Shown here in pieces: positions 34,901-44,028 of a DNA stretch of 64,000 nt (its first letter is position 1; every line of letters starts with the position of its first letter). The DNA lies in contig PLCO01000021.1 in assembly GCA_003134815.1 (NCBI GenBank), positions 1 through 64,000 on the forward strand, written 5' to 3'. The translations under genes were made by a program, and so were the position numbers. Under the pieces are notes generated by a model. That model was not told where the DNA came from, made no database searches, and saw only the letters and a program-made list of their open reading frames with translations. This DNA comes from Acidobacteriaceae bacterium (GTDB lineage: Bacteria; Acidobacteriota; Terriglobia; Terriglobales; Acidobacteriaceae).

Positions 34901-34932
34901 GCTTTCTGCTCCTGTTCGCTGCTCTCCGATCG

Positions 34933-36066
34933 CTACTGGCCGGGAGCTCCCTGTTCTTTCACCACCGTGGTCGCGTGCATCCATTCGCGCAGCTTCCGCT
35001 GCGCCGGCTTCTCAATGAAATAGAGCGCAAAGATTGCCATGGCAATCAACAAGGCGTAGCTGATCCACGGATCGAACCGGCTCAAGCCAAGCGCATCCAG
35101 CACATGCGAATCGTGGATCAGGTTCCACAGGTTGAAGTGCAACAGATAAAGGCAGTAGCTGGCCTCGCCCACAAAAACCAGTGGTCGGATTCCCAATGCT
35201 TGAGCAAGTAGATTTTCTCCGGCCAGGCCAAGGACAATGCAGCCGAACAGCGGCATCAGCAGTCCATCGTGGATGATCGGATAAGGCACAAGCGGCCCCA
35301 TGCTCAGCAGCCCATAAATCCCGCCAAACCCAACGATCCCCAACCACAGCCGAAGCCGCGCCGCGCGCGCGATCATCCGGTCCAGATCCGCGAGCATCAC
35401 GCCGAAGATAAAGCTGAACACATGCGTGTACGGCGTGTACTTCAGCGCCAACAGCCACGGGCCGTAGCTCCACCGGTCCGGGTGCGCGATTCCGTCGGGA
35501 CTAAACGCGATATACAGCGCACCTGGAACCAGCCCCAGCGCCCACACACCGGCCATCTTCATCAGGTGCGGTCTGATGCGCTCCGGCCGCTTCCACTTCG
35601 CCACCCACGGAAAAATCACGTAGTAGGCAGCCTCGGCCGACATCGTCCACGCCGGCGTATTCAGGAACGTTGCAACCGCGGGCACAAACCCCTGCAGCAC
35701 CAGCGGCGTCAGCACCATCCCCGTCCAGAACATCGCCTTCGTGTGCGTGTGGTACTCGGCGCCCAGCAGATTCAGGCTCAGCAGCAGGCTCAAAAAATAA
35801 ATCGGATAGATGCGGGTGAATCGCGCCTCCCAAAAGCGCTTGCGGTCCAGCTCTCCGCTGCGCGCGCGTTCCGCGTAGTTATACGCCAGCACGAATCCCG
35901 AAAGCAGAATAAAATAACTGACCGAGATAAATCCGGCATTCACCACCGGCGCCAGAAAGCCGAACCACTGGGGATTTGAGAAGTGGAATAAGACAATATT
36001 GATAGCCGCGAAGCAGCGCAAGCCTGTAAGTGCCTTCAGCGGTGCCGGCTTGCGAGTCTCCACCAA
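34933..36066 (-). CDS. Acyltransferase 3 (OafA/YrhL-like) membrane protein
   Basis: 377 residues with about ten transmembrane helices. The family opening LKALTGLRCFAAINIVLFHF carries the conserved Arg and His, and later FYFLLSGFVLAYNY-like and RFWEARFTRIYPIYFLSLL contain the RxxRIYP motif. These enzymes move acyl groups (often acetyl) onto extracellular polysaccharide, lipid or antibiotic acceptors. There is no fused SGNH domain. The start is a TTG (36066) or a GTG immediately after it; an ATG is lacking. No glycan biosynthesis genes are nearby, so the acceptor is unknown. Confidence 0.9.
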   Translation of the reverse strand: MVETRKPAPLKALTGLRCFAAINIVLFHFSNPQWFGFLAPVVNAGFISVSYFILLSGFVLAYNYAERARSGELDRKRFWEARFTRIYPIYFLSLLLSLNLLGAEYHTHTKAMFWTGMVLTPLVLQGFVPAVATFLNTPAWTMSAEAAYYVIFPWVAKWKRPERIRPHLMKMAGVWALGLVPGALYIAFSPDGIAHPDRWSYGPWLLALKYTPYTHVFSFIFGVMLADLDRMIARAARLRLWLGIVGFGGIYGLLSMGPLVPYPIIHDGLLMPLFGCIVLGLAGENLLAQALGIRPLVFVGEASYCLYLLHFNLWNLIHDSHVLDALGLSRFDPWISYALLIAMAIFALYFIEKPAQRKLREWMHATTVVKEQGAPGQ

Positions 36067-36094
36067 CTGTTAGACGTCTCCGAACTGAAAGACA

Positions 36095-36262
36095 GCCGCT
36101 AGCTCCTAGCTTCTAGCCGCTAGCCCATCTGTGCAAAAACTGCCTGCGCGCTCAAAACGAGAGAAATTGGAAATGAATTGGTTAAGGCAGAACTCTTCGA
36201 ATCGGGCAAGCTACGTAAACACGGGAAACCTAGTGGCTAGTAGCTAACAGCTAGAAGCTGGC
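36095..36262. repeat. TAGC-type degenerate repeats flanking the acyltransferase-pyrH gap
   Basis: Runs of CTAGC/TAGCT heptamer-like copies at about 36095-36128 and 36228-36262. They form an inverted repeat (AGCTTCTAGC at 36108-36117 against 36250-36259). The gap contains nothing else recognisable. Confidence 0.55.
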
Positions 36263-36266
36263 TTTC

Positions 36267-36971
36267 TTACGCCGTCACCAGCGACCCAACCTTTTCGCCC
36301 ATCACTACGCGCCGGATATTTCCCGGCTGATTCATGTTGAAGACGATCATTGGCAGGTTGTTGTCTTTGCACATGCTCACCGCGGTCAGGTCCATCACCT
36401 TCAGGCCCTGCTGCAGAATCTGCATGTAGGTAATCTGGTCGTATTTCACAGCGTCTTTCACATGCACCGGGTCGGCGTTGTAAACGCCTTCGACTTTGGT
36501 GCCCTTCAGCAGCACATCGGCCTTGATCTCCATGGCGCGCAGGCTGGCCGCGGTGTCCGTTGAGAAATAAGGATTCCCCGTGCCCGCGGCGAAGACAACA
36601 ATGCGCCCTTTTTCAAGATGCCGCACCGCGCGCCGCCTGATGTATGGCTCCGCAATCTGGTTCATGGCCACGGCCGTCATCACCCGGCATTGCACCCCAA
36701 GTTGTTCCAACGCGTCCTGCAGCGCAATCGCGTTGATGACGGTGGAGAGCATGCCCATGTTGTCGGCGCTCACCCGGTCCATCTCTTTGGCCTGCTCCTC
36801 AACGCCGCGGAAGAAGTTGCCACCCCCCACCACGATGGCGATCTCCACGCCCAATGCGTGCACATCGGCCACCTCGCCGGTAATCTCCGAAACTTTGTCC
36901 GCATCCAGGCCAAAGCCGCGCTCCCCGGCCAGCGCTTCTCCTGAAAGCTTTAGAACAACTCGTTTGTACAT
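36267..36971 (-). CDS. pyrH: UMP kinase
   Basis: 234 residues. It phosphorylates UMP to UDP in pyrimidine nucleotide synthesis and belongs to the amino-acid-kinase fold, not the NMP-kinase fold. Family motifs: [32 protein letters not shown], the UMP-binding [18 protein letters not shown], and [20 protein letters not shown], with the ATP-site block [16 protein letters not shown]. In many genomes it follows tsf and precedes frr; here neither is adjacent, so the usual operon is broken. Confidence 0.96.
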   Translation of the reverse strand: MYKRVVLKLSGEALAGERGFGLDADKVSEITGEVADVHALGVEIAIVVGGGNFFRGVEEQAKEMDRVSADNMGMLSTVINAIALQDALEQLGVQCRVMTAVAMNQIAEPYIRRRAVRHLEKGRIVVFAAGTGNPYFSTDTAASLRAMEIKADVLLKGTKVEGVYNADPVHVKDAVKYDQITYMQILQQGLKVMDLTAVSMCKDNNLPMIVFNMNQPGNIRRVVMGEKVGSLVTA

Positions 36972-37081
36972 ATCGATTTCGAGTATCGCACACGGCTGCC
37001 CATTTACGCGCCTTCTCAGGCTTCCACCACAGCGTCAATTCCCCACGGCTCGGGAATCCTGAGCCTATTGGTTACGACCCT

Positions 37082-37555
37082 TCATTTCAGCCCATACATT
37101 GCCACAAAGTCGGCGAGCGCGGTGTTCCAGGTCGCCAGTTCGTCGCCCAGCAGTTCGTATGTGCCGCCGGGTGTCAAATCGCAATCCATCTCGACCCAGG
37201 GATCGTTGACCTTGTCGAAATATCCCCGGCCCCAGCGTTTTGTTCTGTTCCACTCGTTCATGCGCGAAGTATCGAACTTGCCGTGGGTCGCAAAACCAGA
37301 TGAGAACTGAAGCGAGCCGCAATGGCCCTCCTTGCAGTCGAACAAGTAGACCTCGAACTTGACGCCCCCCGTAGAGCTCACGACGTGTTGCGTGCCGTCG
37401 GAGCCGGCTTCCAACTGCGCCGAGTAACCGACGCCTTGTAGCCAGGCCACAACGTCCCCGATCGCCAATCCATCGGCCGGAATATCGCGCGCCGACGCAA
37501 CACTCGACCCCAACATGAAGAACAGCGCCGCAGCACCCACGAATGCAATCCGCAT
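37082..37555 (-). CDS. Exported YbjN-domain protein
   Basis: 157 residues from the ATG at 37555, chosen because it begins a signal peptide (MRIAFVGAAALFFMLGSSVASA). Longer in-frame starts extend into repeats with no conserved sequence. The mature part matches the YbjN family: IGDVVAWLQGVGYSAQLE, FEVYLFDCKEGHCGSLQFSSGF, NEWNRTKRWGRGYFDKVNDP and VEMDCDL...GGTY. YbjN proteins are described as putative sensory regulators, with a chaperone-like fold; exported versions are common in proteobacteria and acidobacteria. It is divergent from dapD. Confidence 0.75.
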   Translation of the reverse strand: MRIAFVGAAALFFMLGSSVASARDIPADGLAIGDVVAWLQGVGYSAQLEAGSDGTQHVVSSTGGVKFEVYLFDCKEGHCGSLQFSSGFATHGKFDTSRMNEWNRTKRWGRGYFDKVNDPWVEMDCDLTPGGTYELLGDELATWNTALADFVAMYGLK

Positions 37556-37714
37556 AATTTTCGAGCTCCCGTCACCGCCCGCAACAAACGTGAGCAGTTC
37601 AGGCAACGATATTGCCCCGCGGATTCTCCCGTCAATGAAAATCCCTGCGACGGCCTCGTCCGCCGCACCGGTTTGGGTCCATGTCTTTCTGGCTTCCAGT
37701 TCCGGTCGCCTGCT

Positions 37715-37790
37715 TCCTGAGCCCTCATCTCTGTCCCTATTCCCTGCCACCCTGTTCTCCATGTCCTGTTCTCCGTGTCCCGTTCTCCGT
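37715..37790. repeat. Degenerate tandem repeat (CCTGTTCTCCRT type)
   Basis: A T/C-rich run of imperfect CCCTGTTCTCC/CCGTGTCC copies just upstream of dapD. It belongs to the same class as the arrays at 57970 and 59130. Confidence 0.6.
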
Positions 37791-37812
37791 ATATTGATAC
37801 ACTCGTCTTGCA

Positions 37813-38703
37813 ATGAATCTCACCCAACTTGAACAGGAGCGACTGGAGCGGGATATTGACCGGCACTTTGCCGCCGGCCTGGCCGCCGTCAAAGATTCCG
37901 CGGCCATGACCGCCTTCCTCGCCCTGCGCTCGGCGCTTGAGTCCGGCGAAGTCCGCGCAGCTGAGCCTGACTCCGCTTCGCCTTCCGGCTGGCGCGTAAA
38001 TGCCTGGGTCAAGCGCGGCATCCTGCTCGGCTTTCGCCTCGGCGCTCTCGAAGAGATGCCTCTCGCCGGTACATCGTTTACGGGCCTTTCTTTTGTCGAC
38101 AAGCACACTTACCCCGCCCGCCGCTTCACCGCCGCCGACGGAGTGCGCGTAGTTCCCGGCGGCTCTTCGGTCCGCGCCGGAGCCTTCGTCTCTCGCGGCG
38201 TTGTTTGCATGCCGCCCATGTACATCAACGTCGGCGCGTACATCGACGAGGGCGCGCTTGTCGATTCGCACGCATTGGTCGGCTCCTGCGCCCAGATCGG
38301 CAAGCGCGTTCACCTGAGCGCGGCGGCGCAGATCGGCGGGGTGCTCGAACCCGTCAACGCCAATCCCGTCGTCATCGAGGACGACGTGCTCGTCGGCGGC
38401 AACTGCGGCGTCTACGAGGGCGCCATCGTGCGCAAAGGCGCGGTGCTGGCCGCAGGCACGATCCTTACCCGCGGCACTCCGCTCTTCGATCTGGTGAACG
38501 GCACAATCATTCGCGCCACAGCCGATCTTCCGCTGATTGTTCCGGAGAACGCCGTCGTCGTGCCAGGCTCCCGCGCCGTCAGCAAAGGCAAGGGCCATCC
38601 CCAAAGCGAAGCCTGGGGCCTCGGCCTCTACGCGCCAGTCATTGTCAAGTACCGCGACGAGAAAACCGACCTCAGCACAACGCTCGAAGATTTGCTACGG
38701 TAA
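37813..38703 (+). CDS. dapD: Tetrahydrodipicolinate N-succinyltransferase
   Basis: 296 residues. It catalyses the succinyl-CoA-dependent step of the succinylase branch of lysine and meso-diaminopimelate synthesis. After a helical N-terminal domain the left-handed beta-helix hexapeptide repeats run from about residue 105 to 235: VVPGGSSVRAGAFVSRGVV, MPPMYINVGAYIDEGALVD and the following VGSCAQIGKRVHLSAAAQIGG, a highly diagnostic DapD block. The C-terminus (GKGHPQSEAWGLGLYAPVIVKY) closes the fold. No other dap genes are adjacent. Confidence 0.95.
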   Translation: MNLTQLEQERLERDIDRHFAAGLAAVKDSAAMTAFLALRSALESGEVRAAEPDSASPSGWRVNAWVKRGILLGFRLGALEEMPLAGTSFTGLSFVDKHTYPARRFTAADGVRVVPGGSSVRAGAFVSRGVVCMPPMYINVGAYIDEGALVDSHALVGSCAQIGKRVHLSAAAQIGGVLEPVNANPVVIEDDVLVGGNCGVYEGAIVRKGAVLAAGTILTRGTPLFDLVNGTIIRATADLPLIVPENAVVVPGSRAVSKGKGHPQSEAWGLGLYAPVIVKYRDEKTDLSTTLEDLLR

Positions 38704-38777
38704 TAAGGCACGGCCCCGACCCGCGTCGACTTAGAAGCGCAATTGGCGGATAATTGGGAACAGGAGTTGACGCTGCC

Positions 38778-39035
38778 ATGACGATTCAAGTTGAACTCAG
38801 TTCGGAAGCGGAAGCCCGCCTGAAGGCAGCGGCCGTCGTGCGCGGGGTTGCCCTCGAAGCTTACGCCGGTCAACTGTTGCAACTGATATTGGCGCCTCAG
38901 ACCCCCGGCACGGGCGTACTCACTCCAGAGGACGTGGAGACGACTACGAAGCTGCTCACAGAGGACTCGGCGAGTCTGCCGGTACTGCCGCCTGAGGCTA
39001 CGGAACGCTCCAGCTATTACGAGGATCGCATGTAA
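38778..39035 (+). CDS. Probable antitoxin of a PIN-domain module
   Basis: 85 residues from the ATG at 38778 (CAGGAG 12 bp upstream); an upstream ATG adds eight residues. The N-terminus (TIQVELSSEAEARLKAAAVV, then GVALEAYAGQLL) has the ribbon-helix-helix rhythm of small antitoxins. The C-terminus PPEATERSSYYEDRM is the kind of conserved tail seen on antitoxins paired with PIN toxins. Its stop codon is directly followed by the toxin ATG (TAAATG), so the two are co-translated. Confidence 0.75.
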   Translation: MTIQVELSSEAEARLKAAAVVRGVALEAYAGQLLQLILAPQTPGTGVLTPEDVETTTKLLTEDSASLPVLPPEATERSSYYEDRM

Positions 39036-39491
39036 ATGGCTGACGAGCTTGTTCTCGTTGACAGCAATGTTCTTATCCGTTGGCTACAGCCTCGCGATCC
39101 CTTATTTCCAGTGATTAAAGCGTCGATTGCCCACTTGGCTCAGGCAGGCGCAGTCCTCTGTTATACGTCGCAGAACCTGGGCGAGTTTTGGAATGTGCTG
39201 ACGCGACCGGTCGCCCGCAATGGCTACGGAATGACTCCCGAAGGAGCTGATCGGCAAGCTCGCAAGGTGGAGGCGAGATTTCGGTTGCTGGCCGACAACC
39301 TGGCCGTGCACACGGAATGGCGAAGGCTCTTGCTCGCATACCGCGTCTCTGGCGTACAAGTCCACGACGCCAGATTGGCCGCCGCAATGCCTGTCCACGG
39401 AGTGCGCAGAATTTTGACGCTTAATAAGAGCGACTTTGCCCGTTTTGACGGCATTGAAGCTCTACTTCCTAGCGACGTATTGCAGTCGTGA
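39036..39491 (+). CDS. PIN-domain ribonuclease toxin (VapC-like)
   Basis: 151 residues, slightly longer than typical VapC. PIN acidic residues: Asp9 in VLVDSNVLIRWL, the Glu in SQNLGEFWNVLTRP, the Asp in VQVHDARLAAAM and the Asp in TLNKSDFARF. The HDARLAA and NKSDF blocks are diagnostic for this subgroup. It starts directly after the antitoxin stop with no gap. It is the fourth toxin-antitoxin module in the window. Confidence 0.9.
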   Translation: MADELVLVDSNVLIRWLQPRDPLFPVIKASIAHLAQAGAVLCYTSQNLGEFWNVLTRPVARNGYGMTPEGADRQARKVEARFRLLADNLAVHTEWRRLLLAYRVSGVQVHDARLAAAMPVHGVRRILTLNKSDFARFDGIEALLPSDVLQS

Positions 39492-39622
39492 CAAATCGTT
39501 GACTGCAAAATCTGCTTCCGCTTCACATCCGATCATGAGAGGTCATGGTCAACGGACCGCTCTCCGCCGCGTCTAAACCCCTGGTACTCAGAAACCTTGA
39601 ACCAGCATCGATTGAAGAATCT

Positions 39623-40783
39623 ATGAAAATCCGCTCCTCTCTCTTCCTCGCCCTCCTGCTGCTCGCCCTTCCCTGTCTGCGCGATTCCGGCGCGGCTCAG
39701 CAGCCCTCCACTACGCACCCCTCCACGCAATCGACGACCAACATCAAGGCGCAGGCGCGCGAAGTTCTGCTTCCTGTCACAGTGATTGACAAGCACGGCG
39801 CGCTCGTGACCTCCCTCACCGCGAAAGATTTCACTCTCACGCAGGACGGCCGTCCGCAGGTCATCAAGAGCTTTACCACCCAGAGCAACCTGCCCTTCCG
39901 GCTCGGCCTGCTTGTTGACACCAGCCGCAGCGTTTACTCGGCCATCGACAGCGAGCGCAAGGCCTCAGAGAAATTCGTCGACCTCATGCTTCCCGCCGAT
40001 CTGAAGACAGGGGTCGCGGAGCGTGGGGGCAACGAGGCCTTCCTCATCCACTTCGACCGCGAGGTTGAGCTGCTCGAGGACTTCACCAACTCCCGCGAAA
40101 AGCTGGATCATGAGATCGATGCCATGACTCCAACCTCGCGCGAGCAGAGTTCCGCAGGCCCCGAGACCAGCAGCGGCGATCACGACAGCGCCAGCCGAGA
40201 CGGAACACAGCTCTATGACGCCATCTATCTTTCTTCCAACGAGCTCATGGCCCCAAAAGACGGTCGCAAAGCTCTGGTCGTCTTCTCTGACGGCGTAGAT
40301 CGCGACAGCAAGGAAACCCTGAACGACGCCGTGGATGCGGCCGACCGCGCCGGCGTCGAGGTCTTCACCATCTACTACAAAGGCGAAGAGGAACGCAGTA
40401 AGAGCGTCTTTCCCGGCATCGGACACCCTGGCGGCGGCTATCCGGGTGGAGGTTATCCTGGCGGCGGCGGCTATCCCGGAGGTGGCGGCTATCCGCCAGG
40501 CGGCGACCACCCGGCCAAAGGGTCTGAGGTCGACGGAAGAAAGATCCTTGTGGAAATCTCCTCGCGCACCGGCGGCCAGTTCTTCGAAGCCAAAAAGAAA
40601 GACAGCCTCGACGATATCTACGGCCTGATCGCCGGCGCTCTCCGCCAGCAGTACCTGCTCACCTACACGCCCGACCAGGTCGACACCGACGGCGACTTTC
40701 ACAAAATCGTTTTGAAGACCAGCACTCCGGATGTCACCGTCGTTACGCGCGAAGGCTATTACGCACCCTCGTCCGACAAGTAA
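39623..40783 (+). CDS. Secreted VWFA-related domain protein
   Basis: 386 residues from the ATG at 39623, which begins a signal peptide (KIRSSLFLALLLLALPCL). Earlier in-frame starts would hide it. The domain matches the VWFA-related group abundant in Acidobacteria: a short N-terminal beta domain (VIDKHGALVTSLTAKDFTL), the metal-site motif LLVDTSRSV (DxSxS), then ALVVFSDGVDRDS with the second Asp. A Gly/Pro/Tyr insert (residues about 270-295, repeated GGGYPGG) precedes SEVDGRKILVEISSRTGGQFFEA and ends QQYLLTYTP. A surface protein with metal-dependent adhesion is likely. No MoxR is adjacent. Confidence 0.87.
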   Translation: MKIRSSLFLALLLLALPCLRDSGAAQQPSTTHPSTQSTTNIKAQAREVLLPVTVIDKHGALVTSLTAKDFTLTQDGRPQVIKSFTTQSNLPFRLGLLVDTSRSVYSAIDSERKASEKFVDLMLPADLKTGVAERGGNEAFLIHFDREVELLEDFTNSREKLDHEIDAMTPTSREQSSAGPETSSGDHDSASRDGTQLYDAIYLSSNELMAPKDGRKALVVFSDGVDRDSKETLNDAVDAADRAGVEVFTIYYKGEEERSKSVFPGIGHPGGGYPGGGYPGGGGYPGGGGYPPGGDHPAKGSEVDGRKILVEISSRTGGQFFEAKKKDSLDDIYGLIAGALRQQYLLTYTPDQVDTDGDFHKIVLKTSTPDVTVVTREGYYAPSSDK

Positions 40784-40967
40784 TTAACTGCACACCGCTT
40801 TTCGGTTTTGCGGTCTAGGCTCGCGATCGACTTATTCCATCGGTCGAGTGGCAACTTGTCTGGCCCCTTGTTCCCTGTCTTACGCAAAAAGGCCAACGGT
40901 TTTTGCCGCGGGCCTCTCGCGTTCTGGAGCAGTATCTATTTGGAATGTCCTGTTTGGAAAGCTCTGT

Positions 40968-42068
40968 TTAGTGGCCGTGTTCGTGGCCGCCTCCACCACC
41001 GCCGCCGCCCCCGTGTCCGGGGTTCGCCTCGTGAGGTTGCGGATGCGGCGCAGGCGCTGAGTGCGGTTGCGGCGCGTCTTGAGGCTGCGACTCAGGACGC
41101 GGCTGAGATTCGGGCCGTGGTTGGTACTGCGGCTGCGAGTGCTGCGTTGGCTGAGGCGCCTCGCGGTTCCCCGTGTTCGAATGGGACGCGTTGTAGGTTT
41201 TGTCAGTAGGCGTACCGGGATTGCCCTCGCCCCTGTTGCCGGGCTGATACTGCGGATTGGTTCCGCCTCGGTCCTCCGGTTGCCCGTTGTGGTTTCCCGC
41301 ATTCGGATTCGCCGGGCGGTTGTAATTTCCGCCCGCAGCCGGACCGTACGCTCCGCCTGCCATCGGCCTATCCGTCGCCGCATTCGCCGGGCGCCCGCCG
41401 TTGTGGCTGGCGTAGTTATTTGTATTCGTCCGCGCCGCGCCCTCATGTTGCGTCTGCAACGATGTTGGAGCCGCGTGCTGCTCTTGCGAAAAGCGCGACT
41501 CATCAGCCGTCGGCGGATGATTGACGCCGCCAGGGCCCCCGCTGAACGCCACATGCCGGTCGTTCACGACCGTCGTATTGCGCACCACCGTGTTGTCGAT
41601 GTAGGTGTTGTGGATGACAGTCCGATTCACATTCACCACCGCCGCGTTGTAGCGGAACTCTCTGCCGGCCCACATGCCGCCCACAAAGCCGATGCCCATG
41701 TAGCCGAACCCGTAGTTCACGCCGCCATAGTAGCCCACATGCCGTCCCCAGTAGCCGGGGTGCCACGCATAAAGTCCGCCACCAAAGCCCCAGTAACCCG
41801 GCGTCCACAATGCCCCTTCAAAAGGCGCCGGCACCCAGGTTCCGGGAACCCAGTAATACCCGTCATCGCCGTACGCCCAATAGCCCGGCGTCCACATCAA
41901 GCCATCTTGCGGGCAGGGCGGCTGCACATATACCGGCAGCACCGGCGGAGCAAATCCTACGCTGATAAAAACCTCCGCGCTTGAAACCGCGGGGATCAAA
42001 CAAACTAGCAATGCGAGCAGCATCACGCGCATCCATTTTGGCTTTCGAAATGGGCGGAAACTACGCAT
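40968..42068 (-). CDS. Secreted YXWGXW-repeat protein with His/Gly-rich tail
   Basis: 366 residues. AAGGAGG 6 bp before the ATG at 42068 fixes the start. After a signal peptide (about 13-31) come repeated PGYWAYGDDGYYWVPGTW and GYWGFGGGLYAWHPGYWG units, the YXWGXW repeats. A Gln/Pro/Asn-rich low-complexity half (about 195-345) follows with repeated RPESQP. The C-terminus is poly-Gly ending in GGHEHGH, a possible metal-binding tail. Proteins of this type are frequent in Acidobacteria and uncharacterised. It is convergent with the VWFA-related gene. Confidence 0.8.
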   Translation of the reverse strand: MRSFRPFRKPKWMRVMLLALLVCLIPAVSSAEVFISVGFAPPVLPVYVQPPCPQDGLMWTPGYWAYGDDGYYWVPGTWVPAPFEGALWTPGYWGFGGGLYAWHPGYWGRHVGYYGGVNYGFGYMGIGFVGGMWAGREFRYNAAVVNVNRTVIHNTYIDNTVVRNTTVVNDRHVAFSGGPGGVNHPPTADESRFSQEQHAAPTSLQTQHEGAARTNTNNYASHNGGRPANAATDRPMAGGAYGPAAGGNYNRPANPNAGNHNGQPEDRGGTNPQYQPGNRGEGNPGTPTDKTYNASHSNTGNREAPQPTQHSQPQYQPRPESQPRPESQPQDAPQPHSAPAPHPQPHEANPGHGGGGGGGGGHEHGH

Positions 42069-42407
42069 GGGAAAACCTCCTTCGATCTCGACCGGAATCG
42101 CTCAGAACCAGAAACTACTGCTTCGAAAGCGAACCCAGTCTATGCTCGTTGGAACCCATCCGGCACGCATAAGTTGCCCGCAAGGAGTGGCTTTTCCGCA
42201 GCAAATAACCGCTTTAATACCTACAGCTAAGCCCCATATCAACGCCACGCCGCGCCTCAGGTTTTCCTGTGTAAGCCCGCAGGTTTTGGTGAGTAAATTG
42301 TTGCTCGGGTGTCGATCCGAACCGCATTTATCTGGACGCTACGCACTCCGCCAAATCCCAAGCGCGCCCTACACGCGCCCCAAGCGCTCCGATGGTAGAC
42401 TCACCCC
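42069..42407. other. Divergent intergenic region before tmk
   Basis: 339 bp between divergent genes. Promoters for both are expected. No repeat, terminator or small gene is recognised. Confidence 0.5.
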
Positions 42408-43076
42408 ATGCCGCGCGGTATTTTCATCACCCTCGAGGGCCTCGACGGCTCCGGAAAAACCACGCAGATCAAGCGTCTGGCGGCATGGCTCACCCGCCGC
42501 GGCCACCAGCCCTTCCTGCTTCGCCAGCCGGGCGGCACTGCCATCGGCGATCGCATCCGCGAACTCCTGCTTGACTCCCGCTCTCGCTCGCTCGACCCCA
42601 TGACAGAGATGGCCCTCATGTTCGCCGATCGCGCGCAGGCCATCGCCGAAATCATCCAGCCGGCTCTCGATGCGGGAAAGGTCGTCGTCTGCGATCGCTT
42701 TACTGATTCGACAGAGGCCTACCAGGGCGGAGGCCGCAAGCTCGGCTCTCAGGTCGTTCTCGATCTTCATCGACTCATCTGTCGCGACGTGCAGCCCGAC
42801 CTCACCCTGCTGCTCCTGCCCGGCTTCGCTGTCTCGCTCGCCCGCGCGCGCCGCCGCAATCTCCGCGACACAAGTGAAACAGGCCGCGATGAAAACCGCT
42901 TTGAAACCGAGAAGGACGGCTTCTTTCGCCGCGTCTGGGAGAAGTACCACGAGATCGCCGGCCGCGAACCCAACCGAGTCGTCCTCATCGAGGGCGATCT
43001 CTCCATCGACGAAGTCCACGAGCAAATCATCGAATCCGTCTCCGAGCGCATCGTGAGCCTCGCGCAAAAATCCTGA
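42408..43076 (+). CDS. tmk: Thymidylate kinase
   Basis: 222 residues. It phosphorylates dTMP to dTDP. The P-loop is GLDGSGKTT (residues 11-19), followed by RLAAWLTRRGH, the TMP-binding RQPGGTAIGDRIRELLLD, and the DRx block VVVCDRFTDSTEAYQGGGR. In the lid, ARARRRNLRDTS and ENRFETEKDGFFRRVWEKY are typical. The usual position before holB is not seen here; a TlpA-like gene follows on the same strand. Confidence 0.95.
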   Translation: MPRGIFITLEGLDGSGKTTQIKRLAAWLTRRGHQPFLLRQPGGTAIGDRIRELLLDSRSRSLDPMTEMALMFADRAQAIAEIIQPALDAGKVVVCDRFTDSTEAYQGGGRKLGSQVVLDLHRLICRDVQPDLTLLLLPGFAVSLARARRRNLRDTSETGRDENRFETEKDGFFRRVWEKYHEIAGREPNRVVLIEGDLSIDEVHEQIIESVSERIVSLAQKS

Positions 43077-43157
43077 TTTTCACCGGCAATGCGCGGCAGT
43101 TTACAATTCCAGCAGACAGAAAACTTTCAATCTGTTGCGTCCTATCGAGGCTCCATT

Positions 43158-44027
43158 TTGCGTATTTCGAAAAGTACTTCGGCCCGCATCTCATCCGCTC
43201 TCTTTCTTGCCGCCATCCTCACCGCCGTTCCCCATCTCCACGCCAGCGCTAACGCCAGAATCAAAGGCGAGCTCGGCGGCCTTCGCGCACTGCCGGAGCA
43301 GCAGCGTCCCAAGGCAACCATCGAAGTCGCCAAAGAAATCGATGGACTGCCGCCAGGAAAAGACAAGGTCGGCTTCGCCGACGAGGCAGCCAACCTGGTC
43401 ACCGAAGGCGATCAGGGCAAGGATGCTCTTCAGGCGGTCGCCGACACGCTTTCAAAAGCCCTCGTCGAAACCCCGATGCCCGCTAAAGGCGATCAGCCGC
43501 CCGCGCCCTACCTGGACCTGGCTCGGCTCGCGCGCTACGAAAACGTCACCGTCTCTCTCAGCGATCCGCTCTACCAAAAGGCCAATGACGTTCTCGCCGC
43601 CAATGATGCCGACGTCGCCAAAGCCGATTTCACGCTTAAAGATCTGAATCACCAGACCTGGACGCTCTCCCAGTTGCGCGGAAAAATCGTGCTGGTAAAT
43701 TTCTGGGCCACCTGGTGCCCGCCCTGCCGCGCGGAGATGCCTGTGCTCGATTCCATCTACACGCACTACCAGAATCAGGGGCTGGTCATCCTCTCCATCA
43801 CCGACGAGAGCGCGCTCACTGTCGTTCCATTCCTCACCGGGAAGGACTATCACCCGCCTGTGCTCACCGATACCAGCGAGGCCGTCCACAAGCAGTTCCA
43901 TATCACCGGAATTCCCAAGACCTTTGTCTTCAACCGCGACGGCAAGCTTGTGGGAATCGCCATCGACCAATCCACGCAGCGCCAATTCTTCGCACTGCTC
44001 TCCCAGGCCGGCCTCAAACCGCAGTGA
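43158..44027 (+). CDS. TlpA/ResA-like exported thiol-disulfide oxidoreductase
   Basis: 289 residues from a TTG at 43158 with GAGG 8 bp upstream; this start puts the signal peptide at the N-terminus. An ATG at 43089 would add 23 residues before it. After the signal peptide lies a helical domain of about 130 residues of unknown type. A thioredoxin fold follows (about 158-289) with the active site FWATWCPPCRAEMP (Cys187 and Cys190) and the cis-Pro block TGIPKTFVF. It reduces or isomerises disulfides outside the cytoplasm, commonly for cytochrome c maturation, though no such genes are nearby. It ends 1 bp from the convergent DUF488 stop. Confidence 0.87.
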   Translation: MRISKSTSARISSALFLAAILTAVPHLHASANARIKGELGGLRALPEQQRPKATIEVAKEIDGLPPGKDKVGFADEAANLVTEGDQGKDALQAVADTLSKALVETPMPAKGDQPPAPYLDLARLARYENVTVSLSDPLYQKANDVLAANDADVAKADFTLKDLNHQTWTLSQLRGKIVLVNFWATWCPPCRAEMPVLDSIYTHYQNQGLVILSITDESALTVVPFLTGKDYHPPVLTDTSEAVHKQFHITGIPKTFVFNRDGKLVGIAIDQSTQRQFFALLSQAGLKPQ

Positions 44028-44028
44028 G

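Noticed and set aside
37378..38604. 408-codon minus-strand frame opposite dapD
   Set aside because: Entirely antisense to a well-recognised DapD hexapeptide repeat protein.
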